Shown in pieces: positions 49,183-57,393 of a stretch of DNA of 64,000 bases. The translations under genes and the position numbers were made by a program. The stretch spans positions 62,001 to 126,000 of the forward strand of contig NZ_JACXXE010000007.1 in the NCBI RefSeq assembly GCF_014764715.1, given 5' to 3'. Origin of the DNA: Bacillus crepusculi (GTDB taxonomy: Bacteria; Bacillota; Bacilli; Bacillales; Bacillaceae). The notes under the pieces were generated by a model that was not told the origin of the DNA, did no database searches, and was given only the letters and a program-made list of their open reading frames with translations. Position 1 is the first letter of the stretch, and each line of letters begins with the position of its first letter.

Positions 49183-51222
49183 TTATTGATAAAAAGAAGC
49201 GATCACAGGCTTCATTTTTTGAATGACAAGTCCACTGCCGCCGCGGTTTTTCACACCTTCGATCATGCCGACGAGGAGGTAATCTTCTTTTTTAGGATTA
49301 AACGCAAGTAAAAATCCATTTTCAGTGCCGTCTGTCGCACCTTGTTTGCTCTTTAGTTCTGCCGTTCCAGTTTTAGCAGCAATATCTGCTCCTTTTATTT
49401 GTAAGGAGTGAGCTGTACCGTTTGGACTGGTCACGACCTCAGTTAGCGCGTCTTTCACTGTATCTGCCGAGTTTTCTTTGATGATTTGTTTTGATGCTGC
49501 TGTTTTTTCATCTTGAATCACTCGAGGGTAGACAAGCTTGCCTCCTGTTGCAAATGGGGAATAGGCATGTACTTGCTCAATTGGTGACATGAGTAACTCT
49601 CCTTGGCCGTACGCCGAGTCAGCGAGTAAGATGTCCGATTGGATGCCATCGTTTGACACTTGTGCGGGCTTCATTGTAAACGGCATGTGTAAATCTTCGC
49701 CAAACCCAAATGTTTTCACCTTTTTCTCGTACGTGTCTTTGCCAATTTCAAGTGCTTCCTGTCCGAAGTAAATATTGTCAGAGTACACAAGGGCATCGAC
49801 CATATTTACTTTTTCTTTGTCATGCACTCGTGTAATTTGATAATTTCCCCAAGATTGATCCTTTTGCCATTTCAGTCCATGAATGGTGCGCACTTTATTA
49901 GGCTTTGTGACACCTGTTTCCAGCCCAATGGCTGCTGTAATGGTTTTGAACGTGGATCCTGGTGCATACCGGCTCGCATAACGAGCTTGGAATGGGAGGT
50001 CTGGGTTTTCACTGTATGCCTGATATTGCTTAGGTGTGATTCCGTTTGTCATGAGATTGACATCGTAGGAAGGGGCGCTGACAAGCGCTAATAGATCACC
50101 AGATGATGGATTCATGATCGTGACGGCTCCTTTTTCACCTTTCAGCTGTTCATAGGCTTTTTTCTGTAAAGAAGCATCAATGGTCAGCTTCACTGTTTTT
50201 CCGTCTTTCCGGTCTGTTTTTTGCAATGTTTCTTCAATACCTGTTTCATCATGGACAATGAGAATGCTTCCGCCATCTTGTCCTCGTAAATTTTGATCAA
50301 ATGTGAATTCAAGACCGGTTTTGCCAATGATTTGATCCGCTTTTAATGCTGGATTTCTTTTCATATCATCTGCATTTGCTTTTCCGACATAGCCTGTCAG
50401 GTGAGCAGCAGCTTCGTTATATGGATAGTATCGCATTTCCTTTGATTGATAGGTAACACCACTTACGTCCTTTGGAATCGGCATTTGCTCTAACATAGAT
50501 TTCAGCGGGACAAATGTGTCGTCTGTGACCCATGCTTGTTTGAGCTGATTTTGAATCAGTTCTTTATCTATATCAAAAGCTTTGCTGATTTTTTTTATAT
50601 TTCGTTCTTTTTCTTTCCCTGTCCCGAGCTTTCCTGGGATGATGCCAAGTGCATGTCCACCAGTTGTTTCTGCTAAAGTACGCCCTTTCCGGTCCACAAT
50701 GTTTCCACGTACCGCAGGATCAGATTTCACTTGGATGGTATCTCCCTTTTCCATTTGCGGGAAGATGAGATTTGGTTTCCACTCTACTTTCCACTTGTCA
50801 TCTTCTTCGGAGAGAATCCCCTTGTAAGATAGCTTGTTCAGCTTTCCAAGAGACGTTTTCATCGTGACATCATAGGTGAACTGATACCCATTTCCTTTGT
50901 CCTGCTTTTCGACGTTGAGCTTTGATACGTTGAGATCATAAGCGCCAATTCCACTAAAAATATTGTCGTATTTTTCGGCTAGTTGTTTTTTGGAGAAGTC
51001 ATTGGCTTTCAGAGAGCTACTTGTGACCTCATTTGCCAGCTTCGTAAAGTCTTTCTTCTCCATGTGTTTCGTAAAGGCTTGAGCTGCCTGTAAAGCCTCT
51101 TTTTCTTTTGAGAAAAGAGAATCCTTTAAGAAAAAGAAAGCAGCAGCAATCACGATTATACTAAGAAGGGGAATGATGACTTTTTTCTGTTTCCAAAATG
51201 CCTTTCGCTGATCTGTATACAA
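49183..51222 (-). CDS. pbpC: PbpC, class B penicillin-binding protein 3
   Basis: A 679-residue transpeptidase. Layout: short cytoplasmic tail, one membrane helix (about 15-33), an NTF2/MecA-like N-terminal domain (40-150), a dimerisation/pedestal domain (from about 165, VRGNIVDRKGRTLAE), and the transpeptidase domain with S423-x-x-K (GSTFK), SDN at 481-483 and KTGT at 617-620. B. subtilis PBP3 belongs to the low-affinity PBP2a-like group with the same domain order. TTG 51222 is chosen because TTGAGGTG lies six bases before it; the upstream in-frame GTG 51231 is part of that ribosome site. Confidence 0.9.
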   Translation of the reverse strand: MYTDQRKAFWKQKKVIIPLLSIIVIAAAFFFLKDSLFSKEKEALQAAQAFTKHMEKKDFTKLANEVTSSSLKANDFSKKQLAEKYDNIFSGIGAYDLNVSKLNVEKQDKGNGYQFTYDVTMKTSLGKLNKLSYKGILSEEDDKWKVEWKPNLIFPQMEKGDTIQVKSDPAVRGNIVDRKGRTLAETTGGHALGIIPGKLGTGKEKERNIKKISKAFDIDKELIQNQLKQAWVTDDTFVPLKSMLEQMPIPKDVSGVTYQSKEMRYYPYNEAAAHLTGYVGKANADDMKRNPALKADQIIGKTGLEFTFDQNLRGQDGGSILIVHDETGIEETLQKTDRKDGKTVKLTIDASLQKKAYEQLKGEKGAVTIMNPSSGDLLALVSAPSYDVNLMTNGITPKQYQAYSENPDLPFQARYASRYAPGSTFKTITAAIGLETGVTKPNKVRTIHGLKWQKDQSWGNYQITRVHDKEKVNMVDALVYSDNIYFGQEALEIGKDTYEKKVKTFGFGEDLHMPFTMKPAQVSNDGIQSDILLADSAYGQGELLMSPIEQVHAYSPFATGGKLVYPRVIQDEKTAASKQIIKENSADTVKDALTEVVTSPNGTAHSLQIKGADIAAKTGTAELKSKQGATDGTENGFLLAFNPKKEDYLLVGMIEGVKNRGGSGLVIQKMKPVIASFYQ

Positions 51223-51439
51223 TGAAAACACCTCAATTTTTGATTAGATCCTCTATATTTTACAGTGATTGCACAGGATTTGTATAGCTTCTCCTATGAA
51301 AATAGACCAAGGGATTCTGTCATGATTTGAGAAATAAGAATACATGACAGCATGCTTTGAGGAAAGATATCTTCATTTTTTCTTATGATTTAAAGGATTT
51401 CTTAAGAGATCATCGAATGTGGAAAAATAGAAAAAATAT

Positions 51440-51453
51440 GACAAACGCTTTCA
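51440..51453. promoter_or_regulatory. Weak candidate cre site
   Basis: GACAAACGCTTTCA keeps the core and right arm of the CcpA consensus (AANCGNTNWCA) but not its first three bases. It lies 32 bases before the DASS transporter frame. Confidence 0.35.
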
Positions 51454-51484
51454 ATAGGGGGGAATCGTTATCGTTTATAAAAAG

Positions 51485-52897
51485 GTGAATTTGATTGGAC
51501 TTGTTCTTGGGCCGGCACTCTTCTTGCTGATTCTTTTTCTCATACCTGAAAATGAATTGACCTATGCAGCGAGAGTGGTATTAGGCATTACGGCTTGGAC
51601 TGCGACGTGGTGGGTGACAGAGGCTTTACCAATACCCGCAACCTCTTTATTGCCGATCATCCTTCTGCCAACACTTGGCGGGCTTTCTATGGAACAGGCA
51701 TCAAGGTCTTATGGAGATCCGATTGTCTTTATGTACATGGGTGGATTTATGATCGCAATTGCCATTGAGAAGTGGAACTTGCATAGACGCATGGCGTTAC
51801 ATATTTTGAAGATGATTGGTACAAGAAGTGACCGCATTGTATTAGGTATCATGATCGCTACTGCTTTTTTATCTATGTGGATTTCTAATGCAGCGACAGC
51901 GCTGATGATGCTGCCGGTGGCACTGGCTGTGATAAAAGAGGTCAAGACAAATGAGATCTTATCTGGTGCATCTCTTGACCGATTCAGTAAAAGCATCTTA
52001 TTGTCAGTAGCGTATTCAGCATCAATTGGTGGTTTGGCGACACTTGTTGGGTCTGTGCCAAATGCTGTGTTTGCGGCGATGTCGAAAAAACTGCTCGACC
52101 GAGAAATTATGTTTTTCGAATGGTTTTTGTTTGGATTTCCTGTTGCTATAGTTCTTCTCATTCTCTTATTTCTGTATTTGACCAAGATACAGTTCAAGGT
52201 AGAGCACACAGGTGAAATGAGCGTGGCATTCATACAAAAGGGATTAGAGGACTTAGGTAAAATGAAACGAGAGGAAAAATGGGTTTTTGCTGTTTTTCTT
52301 ATGACGGCGTTTTTGTGGATATTTAAAACCTTTTTGTTTGGAGGTTTTACCGTATCTGATACGTCTATCGCTATTTTTGGTGCGATGCTGCTATTTCTTA
52401 TTCCAGCGACAAATGGAGAGAGATTACTAGAATGGCACGATATGAAACAGCTGCCATGGGGACTTTTGCTTTTATTTGGTGGCGGGCTGTCGCTTGCTAC
52501 GGGCTTTGCTGAGACCAATTTAACAGGATGGATCGGGGAAAATTTACAGCATTTAAACGGGCTATCGTATCTCATGCTGTTAATCATTTTAACGGGTACT
52601 ATTTTATTTATGACTGAAATTATGTCCAATACAGCTGTTGCCAATATGATCATTCCGATTACGGTAGGGCTTGGCCTTGCGATCGGCATCGAGCCTTATG
52701 GTTTAATGGCCGCAGCTGCTTTGGCTTCATCATGTGCGTTTATGCTGCCGATCTCCACACCGCCAAACGCCGCTGTCTTTAGTGCGGACGTGCTCAAAAT
52801 CTCTGATATGGTCAAGGCGGGCTTTTGGTTAAATGTGATCAGTATTGTGGCGATTGTCCTTGCGGTTTATTTCTGGCTCCCGGTTGTCCTTAGATGA
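51485..52897 (+). CDS. DASS-family sodium:dicarboxylate symporter
   Basis: A 470-residue divalent-anion:Na+ symporter, close to S. aureus SdcS. The two conserved carboxylate/sodium motifs appear as SNAATALMMLP and SNTAVANMIIP; the paired loops are LVGSVPNAVFAAM and PISTPPNAAVF. About 11 helices. Probably imports C4-dicarboxylates. Start uncertain: GTG 51485 has no close ribosome site, while a strong GGGGGG at 51457-51462 sits before an ATC at 51470 in the same frame. The 3' end overlaps the convergent GerPC-like gene by 69 bases. Confidence 0.85.
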   Translation: MNLIGLVLGPALFLLILFLIPENELTYAARVVLGITAWTATWWVTEALPIPATSLLPIILLPTLGGLSMEQASRSYGDPIVFMYMGGFMIAIAIEKWNLHRRMALHILKMIGTRSDRIVLGIMIATAFLSMWISNAATALMMLPVALAVIKEVKTNEILSGASLDRFSKSILLSVAYSASIGGLATLVGSVPNAVFAAMSKKLLDREIMFFEWFLFGFPVAIVLLILLFLYLTKIQFKVEHTGEMSVAFIQKGLEDLGKMKREEKWVFAVFLMTAFLWIFKTFLFGGFTVSDTSIAIFGAMLLFLIPATNGERLLEWHDMKQLPWGLLLLFGGGLSLATGFAETNLTGWIGENLQHLNGLSYLMLLIILTGTILFMTEIMSNTAVANMIIPITVGLGLAIGIEPYGLMAAAALASSCAFMLPISTPPNAAVFSADVLKISDMVKAGFWLNVISIVAIVLAVYFWLPVVLR

Positions 52898-53242
52898 GGG
52901 CTTGGATCGTATAGAGACGACCGGTGCTTTTGTTTCTTTTGGCTTCGGAACTTGGGCTGACTTGTTGAGTCGCGCCTCCTTTGGCGTGTAATAGGTTGCC
53001 CCAATATTGAGCCTACCTTTAAGCTGGTCAATGGAAAGCTCACCAAACTCTAAGTGGTAGTCAATTTTGTCCACTCTCAGGGATTCGATATGAATGTGTG
53101 TATCCTCTGAGACAGGTGAAGCTGGCGCAGACATTTTTTGCTCAAGAGCGGTGAGTCTTTTTTCCAGCTCGATGACAGATGGGGCTGGACTGGATTCCAT
53201 TTTTTTAAAGAGTGATTGAATGAAATGTTTCAAGTAGACCAC
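52829..53242 (-). CDS. GerPC-like spore germination protein
   Basis: A 137-residue protein with a short coiled-coil (VIELEKRLTALEQKM) and the motif VDKIDYHLEFGELSIDQLKG then RLNIGATY, which is the core of GerPC, a protein needed for nutrients to pass the coat during germination. It is shorter than B. subtilis GerPC (about 205 residues), and its basic tail (SKDNREPEINRKDNRHN) overlaps the convergent DASS gene. Start GTG 53242 or TTG 53233; neither has a strong ribosome site. Neighbours are other spore proteins. Confidence 0.7.
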   Translation of the reverse strand: MVYLKHFIQSLFKKMESSPAPSVIELEKRLTALEQKMSAPASPVSEDTHIHIESLRVDKIDYHLEFGELSIDQLKGRLNIGATYYTPKEARLNKSAQVPKPKETKAPVVSIRSKPSSKDNREPEINRKDNRHNTDHI

Positions 53243-53287
53243 AACCTTTTCTTCGCCTTGCTCTAGTCTATGGAAAAGCTGCCCGGT

Positions 53288-53298
53288 ATATACTTATA
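53288..53298 (+). promoter_or_regulatory. Candidate sporulation -10 element
   Basis: ATATACTTATA, 27 bases before the GerPA-like start. Nearly the same 11-mer (ATATACCTATA) precedes ydgA. Likely the -10 of a mother-cell sigma (E or K) promoter, but the -35 is not clear. Confidence 0.4.
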
Positions 53299-53324
53299 GA
53301 GATGACAAGAAAGGGGAGAAGCAC

Positions 53325-53552
53325 ATGCTGCCTACTCAGATTCACATTGCCCATATGAAAACGAATTCGATTGGCCCAGGATCATCTATGACGTTTGGCT
53401 CGACGTTTGTTCGCAATCATTGCAGTACGATCAAACGAAACAATGGCTTTGGGGAACAGAATGCGGATGGCGTGATCACGATCCTTCCGATTGAAACAAT
53501 TGATGATCGTGATCAAATAGACGCAGTGAGTATCAATATTCGTCATCTATGA
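53325..53552 (+). CDS. GerPA/GerPF-like spore protein
   Basis: A 75-residue protein of the GerPA/PD/PF/PE type: IHIAHMKTNSIGPGSSMTFG opening, an NNGFGEQN middle and ETIDDRDQIDA near the end, the usual D-x-D/R-D-Q-x-D close. These small proteins sit in the spore coat and help germinants reach receptors. AAAGGGGAG before ATG 53325. Its last 20 bases overlap cotP on the other strand. Confidence 0.78.
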   Translation: MLPTQIHIAHMKTNSIGPGSSMTFGSTFVRNHCSTIKRNNGFGEQNADGVITILPIETIDDRDQIDAVSINIRHL

Positions 53553-54012
53553 TGATAGCAGTTGCTTTTCCTTCATCCTTTTGCAGGCGGATGTAAAGTA
53601 CACCGTCTTTAAAGGCAGCATTCATTTGACCAAGAATCATTTCTGGAAGGCGGATTTTCTTTTCAAACGGACCATACTTCCCTTGCTTTTGGCGAAAGTC
53701 CTGCTCGTTAAAAAAGGAAACACGGTGTCCTTTCACAACCAAATATTCACCATATGATAACACCTGTACATCTTCCTTTCGGTAGCCAGGTAAATAAATT
53801 AAGTACTGAATTTCTGTAGGGGTTTCCACCATGTCGATTGGTGGAAACGACGTATCAGTTCCTCGCTGATCTTGCTGCGAGAATGTAAAGGGAGACGGAC
53901 CATTCGCCATAAAGGGAGATCTTTGCTCATCATCGAATATCATTTTCCAAAAATCATCTCCATGCATTTGCTGGGCAATGTCCATCCACTGCTTCATTTT
54001 TTCGAAGTCCAT
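53533..54012 (-). CDS. cotP: CotP-like spore coat Hsp20 protein
   Basis: A 159-residue small heat-shock protein: MDFEKMKQWMDIAQQMHG start and an alpha-crystallin domain (about 58-155; IQYLIYLPGYRKEDVQV, YLVVKGH, GVLYIRLQK). In B. subtilis the Hsp20-type coat gene cotP (ydfT) lies next to ydgA and ydgB, as here, which sets it apart from general stress Hsp20. ATG 54012 has AGGAGGTC upstream; the longer frame to 54090 crosses the ydgA promoter region. Confidence 0.82.
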   Translation of the reverse strand: MDFEKMKQWMDIAQQMHGDDFWKMIFDDEQRSPFMANGPSPFTFSQQDQRGTDTSFPPIDMVETPTEIQYLIYLPGYRKEDVQVLSYGEYLVVKGHRVSFFNEQDFRQKQGKYGPFEKKIRLPEMILGQMNAAFKDGVLYIRLQKDEGKATAIIIDDEY

Positions 54013-54050
54013 GTGAAGACCTCCTGTTAACATACTTGATGGGTGCTTGC

Positions 54051-54061
54051 ATATACCTATA
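54051..54061 (+). promoter_or_regulatory. Candidate sporulation -10 element of ydgA
   Basis: GCATATACCTATA region; 11-mer ATATACCTATA matches the element before the GerPA-like gene in 10 of 11 bases. An AC dinucleotide 14 bases upstream would fit a sigma-K -35. Confidence 0.45.
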
Positions 54062-54077
54062 AAAAGGAGGTTTATCT

Positions 54078-54335
54078 GTGGTTCAACCAACTCCGTATAT
54101 CAATATTAATATTTTCATGTTAAAAATTAATTCCTTTGAAAATGCGTCGGCGGTGAATGTCGGACAAAATTTGTTAGCAGAGTGGCAAAACTCAGATAAA
54201 AAAAATCAGGGGTACGGACAGAATTTTGGAGATGCCAGCGGTTTTGTCGGGACAAAAAGCCATGTAGATGATCGAGATCAAGTGGACTCACCTGCCTCTT
54301 TTTCGCCAGCAGCTAAACCCATTCAAAGGAAGTGA
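54078..54335 (+). CDS. ydgA: YdgA, GerPA/GerPE-like spore protein
   Basis: An 85-residue member of the GerPA-like family: INIFMLKINSFENASAVNVG at the start, QGYGQNFGD in the middle, SHVDDRDQVDSP near the end. Start GTG 54078 has AAGGAGGT seven bases upstream. Divergent from cotP and followed by ydgB, as in B. subtilis. Confidence 0.8.
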   Translation: MVQPTPYININIFMLKINSFENASAVNVGQNLLAEWQNSDKKNQGYGQNFGDASGFVGTKSHVDDRDQVDSPASFSPAAKPIQRK

Positions 54336-54341
54336 CGTGTG

Positions 54342-54575
54342 ATGTTATTCTCACCCTCAGTCGTCAATGTCGGTGCTTTTAAGATCAATGCAATGGATCG
54401 GGGGGCATCACTGACGCTAGGTCCTTATCAGCAGGTCGATTATTTTCTCTCCATGAAACTGAACCAAGGCTTTGGAGAGGACAATGGAGATTGTTCACCG
54501 CTTGTCATTCCGATTTCAAGCGTATTAGATCCAGATATGATCGACTCGAATTCAGTTAAAAACAGCGTGATTTAG
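54342..54575 (+). CDS. ydgB: YdgB, GerPA-like spore protein
   Basis: A 77-residue paralogue of the preceding gene: VNVGAFKINAMDRGASLTLG, LNQGFGEDNGD, LDPDMIDS. ATG 54342 is chosen since GGAAGTGA lies six bases before it; GTG 54339 is adjacent and in frame. Co-transcribed with ydgA, ending at a terminator shared with yfnA. Confidence 0.8.
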   Translation: MLFSPSVVNVGAFKINAMDRGASLTLGPYQQVDYFLSMKLNQGFGEDNGDCSPLVIPISSVLDPDMIDSNSVKNSVI

Positions 54576-54584
54576 GCAAAAAAA

Positions 54585-54615
54585 AAAGAGACCGGGAATC
54601 CCCGTGTCTCTTTTC
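54585..54615. terminator. Bidirectional terminator
   Basis: AGAGACCGGG / CCCGTGTCTCT type stem with A run on the left and T run on the right; between ydgB and yfnA. Confidence 0.85.
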
Positions 54616-56006
54616 TAATGTGTTTGATTGAGATGGCTTTTTCGTCTTGCATAGGTGAAATAGACAACAACACCAATGGCTACCCAAATGAGGAAGGCCC
54701 GCCAAGTCTCCCATTTCAGTGTGGCAGCCAATATCATACAAATGACCGCACTGATTATTGGAAGAACAGGTACAAATGGTACTTTAAAGGCTGTCTTCAT
54801 ATTCGGATGTTTTTTCCGTAGTACGATCACAGCGATAGAGATCACCGTAAAGGCCGCAAGTGTCCCGATGCTGACTAAATTAGCAAGCGTTGATAAATTG
54901 ACAAATCCTACGATACAAGCTGCAACAGCGCCTGTCAGCCAAGTGTTGGCAACCGGTGTTTTCGATTTTGGATGAACGTTTGAGAAAATTTTCGGCATGA
55001 GTCCATCTCGGCTCATCGCAAAGGTTAAGCGAACCTGCGCATAGACAAGTGCAATCAAAACCGTCGTGATCCCGATAATCGCACCGGCGGATATAATGCC
55101 AGCGACACTATTCAGGCCAACCACTTGAAGAGCAAAAGCGACAGGGTCACTGACATTCAGCTTCGTATAGTGAACCATGCCTGTTAAAACAAATGAAACA
55201 CCGATGTATAAAATGGTACACACACCGAGCGCACCAATGATTCCGATTGGCATCGCCTTTTGCGGGTTTTTGACCTCTTCTGATGCATTGGCGATTGCAT
55301 CAAATCCAAGGTAAGCAAAAAAGACAGTTGCTGCCCCTGCAATCACGCCATGAAAGCCCATTGGCATAAAGGGTGTCCAGTTTTCAGGTTTGACGTAAGC
55401 GAAGCCTGAAATGATAAAGAGAAGGACAATGGCGATTTTGATCAGCACGATGATGTTATTTAGCTTTGTGCTTTCTTTCACGCCTCTTGAGACAATAAAG
55501 GTAATGAGTAAAATAATGAGCGCGCCTGGAAGATTAAAGACGGCGCCATCAGCGGCTCCAGGTGCAGCCGATAAAGCCTTCGGTATGTGCAGGCCGAATC
55601 CACTGAGCAGTGATTGAAAATAGGACGACCATCCACTTGCCACAGCAGAGAGCGCGACAACATACTCAAGCATTAAATCCCAGCCCATTAAAAAGGCGAG
55701 GAACTCTCCAAGTGTTGCGTAAGAATACGTATAGACGCTTCCTGACACTGGAATGGATGAGGAAAATTCAGCGTAGCAAAAAGCAGCAAGGGCGCATGCG
55801 ATCGCAGCCAAAATAAAAGATATAATAATCGCAGGTCCCGCATCTTTCGCAGCAGCAACCCCTGTAATCACAAAAATTCCAGTCCCGACCACACAGCCAA
55901 TGCCAAGCAAGATTAAATCAAATGTATTCAAAGAACGGCTCAGCCGCTTCGTTTGACTTTCAAGCATGAGCTGGTCGAGAGACTTTTTTCGAAATAAAGA
56001 ACTCAT
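54615..56006 (-). CDS. yfnA: YfnA, APC-family amino acid permease
   Basis: A 463-residue permease of the cationic-amino-acid-transporter branch, very similar to B. subtilis YfnA. About 12 helices, starting after a basic tail (KSLDQLMLESQTKRLSRSL); the helix 1 motif GIGCVVGTGIFVITG and helix 6 FFAYLGFDAIANASEEVKN are typical of substrate-binding unwound helices. Substrate not certain. Followed on its minus-strand exit by a shared terminator. Confidence 0.9.
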   Translation of the reverse strand: MSSLFRKKSLDQLMLESQTKRLSRSLNTFDLILLGIGCVVGTGIFVITGVAAAKDAGPAIIISFILAAIACALAAFCYAEFSSSIPVSGSVYTYSYATLGEFLAFLMGWDLMLEYVVALSAVASGWSSYFQSLLSGFGLHIPKALSAAPGAADGAVFNLPGALIILLITFIVSRGVKESTKLNNIIVLIKIAIVLLFIISGFAYVKPENWTPFMPMGFHGVIAGAATVFFAYLGFDAIANASEEVKNPQKAMPIGIIGALGVCTILYIGVSFVLTGMVHYTKLNVSDPVAFALQVVGLNSVAGIISAGAIIGITTVLIALVYAQVRLTFAMSRDGLMPKIFSNVHPKSKTPVANTWLTGAVAACIVGFVNLSTLANLVSIGTLAAFTVISIAVIVLRKKHPNMKTAFKVPFVPVLPIISAVICMILAATLKWETWRAFLIWVAIGVVVYFTYARRKSHLNQTH

Positions 56007-56187
56007 GTTGACCTCCTAATGGATAAATCTTTTCGTAAGACGAATGTTAGTATATGCGTAAATGACAATTTAGTCAATTGGTTGAAAAACGCTTTAAATC
56101 ACTAAAGTGTTAAATGTCACAAACGAAGCAGCGTACAAAAAGAGACATCCGCCGGCAAGCTTTCGAGCGGATGCGGTAAAGAATGAT

Positions 56188-57261
56188 CTATGTCTGTTCA
56201 GCAAATATTTTTTCATTGTACAGCACACTCGGATGAGTCGGATAATGGGCGGAGGAAGCAAGGTGATGTGTTTTGGCTTGATCCAAATCGCCAAGCTGAT
56301 AATAACAATAGCAAAGCTGAAGGTGCGGGTACCACGTTTTATATTGTATGAGGGTAAAGGCTGTATCGTTTTCAGGAGCCTTCAGAGCGTGTTCATACCA
56401 AAAGATCGCAGCTTGATGTTTATGTTGCGCTTTGAAATGATCCCCGATTCGGCAGCAAAATTCTGGGCGGGGCTGATCATATAAGAAGGAGCGTAATAAT
56501 GAGGATAAGGCCGCTTCCTCGAAGCCTACCGCATAATAGCAGTCCGCTAAATAGAGGCATGTGCGAATTTCATCCTCAATCCAGCACTGTTTTGTGGCTA
56601 AAAATTCATGATAAAAACGTATCGCCCTGACATGCTGCTTATTGTCTCTTAATTCATTGGCAAAGTAAAAGAGATCACGAGGCGTCATTTTCTCTCCTTT
56701 AGCCAGCATGTTTTCATAAATTCGCAGGTTGCGTCCAGGCTCGCCAGCGGTTGTTTTCTTACGCTTTTGATGGGTGACGGCTATATCGGCTGGATGGATG
56801 TTCCCATACACCTGAAGAAACTCATGAACGGCCCCGTACCACTGAAAGTTTAAGGCACGCTTCACGAGCCGGTTTCTTCTATATTTAAAATTCACCCGGC
56901 CATCCGCATCAAATCCAACGTGATAAAGCATAGAGACGGCATCTACTGCGGGATCAAGTGTCTGCTTGAGGTGAAGAAGTTTTTTCTGGTCTTCTTCAAG
57001 CAGGACATCGTCAGCATCGAGCCATAAGATGTACTCTTTGGTTGCATGTGAAAAAGCGAAATTGCGTGCTTTTGCAAAGTGCTGAACCCACTCGAAATCC
57101 AGCACCTTTGCTGAAAAGGAATGAGCCATTTCCTTCGTTCGATCTGTTGATCCTGTATCAACGATGATCATCTCATCGACAATGTCTTGAACAGAAGAAA
57201 GACAGTCCGCTAAAACCTCCTCTTCATTTTTCACAATCATACATAAGCTTATGGTTATCAC
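56188..57261 (-). CDS. GT2 glycosyltransferase with TPR domain
   Basis: A 357-residue protein: residues 1-220 are a GT2 catalytic domain (ISLCMIVKNEEEVLADCL, IIVDTGSTDRT, LWLDADDVL with the DxD), and residues about 220-357 are helical TPR-like repeats (ALSSLLRSFLYDQ, AAIFWYEHALKAP, QLGDLDQAKTHH). This layout is that of the SunS/ThuS-type S-glycosyltransferases and of many surface glycan enzymes. No bacteriocin precursor is next to it, so a surface or spore glycan target is more likely. Confidence 0.8.
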   Translation of the reverse strand: MITISLCMIVKNEEEVLADCLSSVQDIVDEMIIVDTGSTDRTKEMAHSFSAKVLDFEWVQHFAKARNFAFSHATKEYILWLDADDVLLEEDQKKLLHLKQTLDPAVDAVSMLYHVGFDADGRVNFKYRRNRLVKRALNFQWYGAVHEFLQVYGNIHPADIAVTHQKRKKTTAGEPGRNLRIYENMLAKGEKMTPRDLFYFANELRDNKQHVRAIRFYHEFLATKQCWIEDEIRTCLYLADCYYAVGFEEAALSSLLRSFLYDQPRPEFCCRIGDHFKAQHKHQAAIFWYEHALKAPENDTAFTLIQYKTWYPHLQLCYCYYQLGDLDQAKTHHLASSAHYPTHPSVLYNEKIFAEQT

Positions 57262-57393
57262 CTTTAGATCACCTCTTCATAGTGTATCGAGCATCAAAAG
57301 GAAACATTCTTTTCAGCCGCTGGTTTTTTAAAACTAGTTTTCTGCTACTGGCTGATTTAAAATAAAGGAAGAATCTATGTAAGGGCTGATAAA

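Noticed and set aside
51709-52689. Long minus-strand frame (326 codons) opposite the DASS transporter
   Set aside because: Composition is that of an antisense shadow (rich in Ser, Ile, Lys, Asn with no family motifs) and no ribosome site is present; the plus strand is clearly a transporter.
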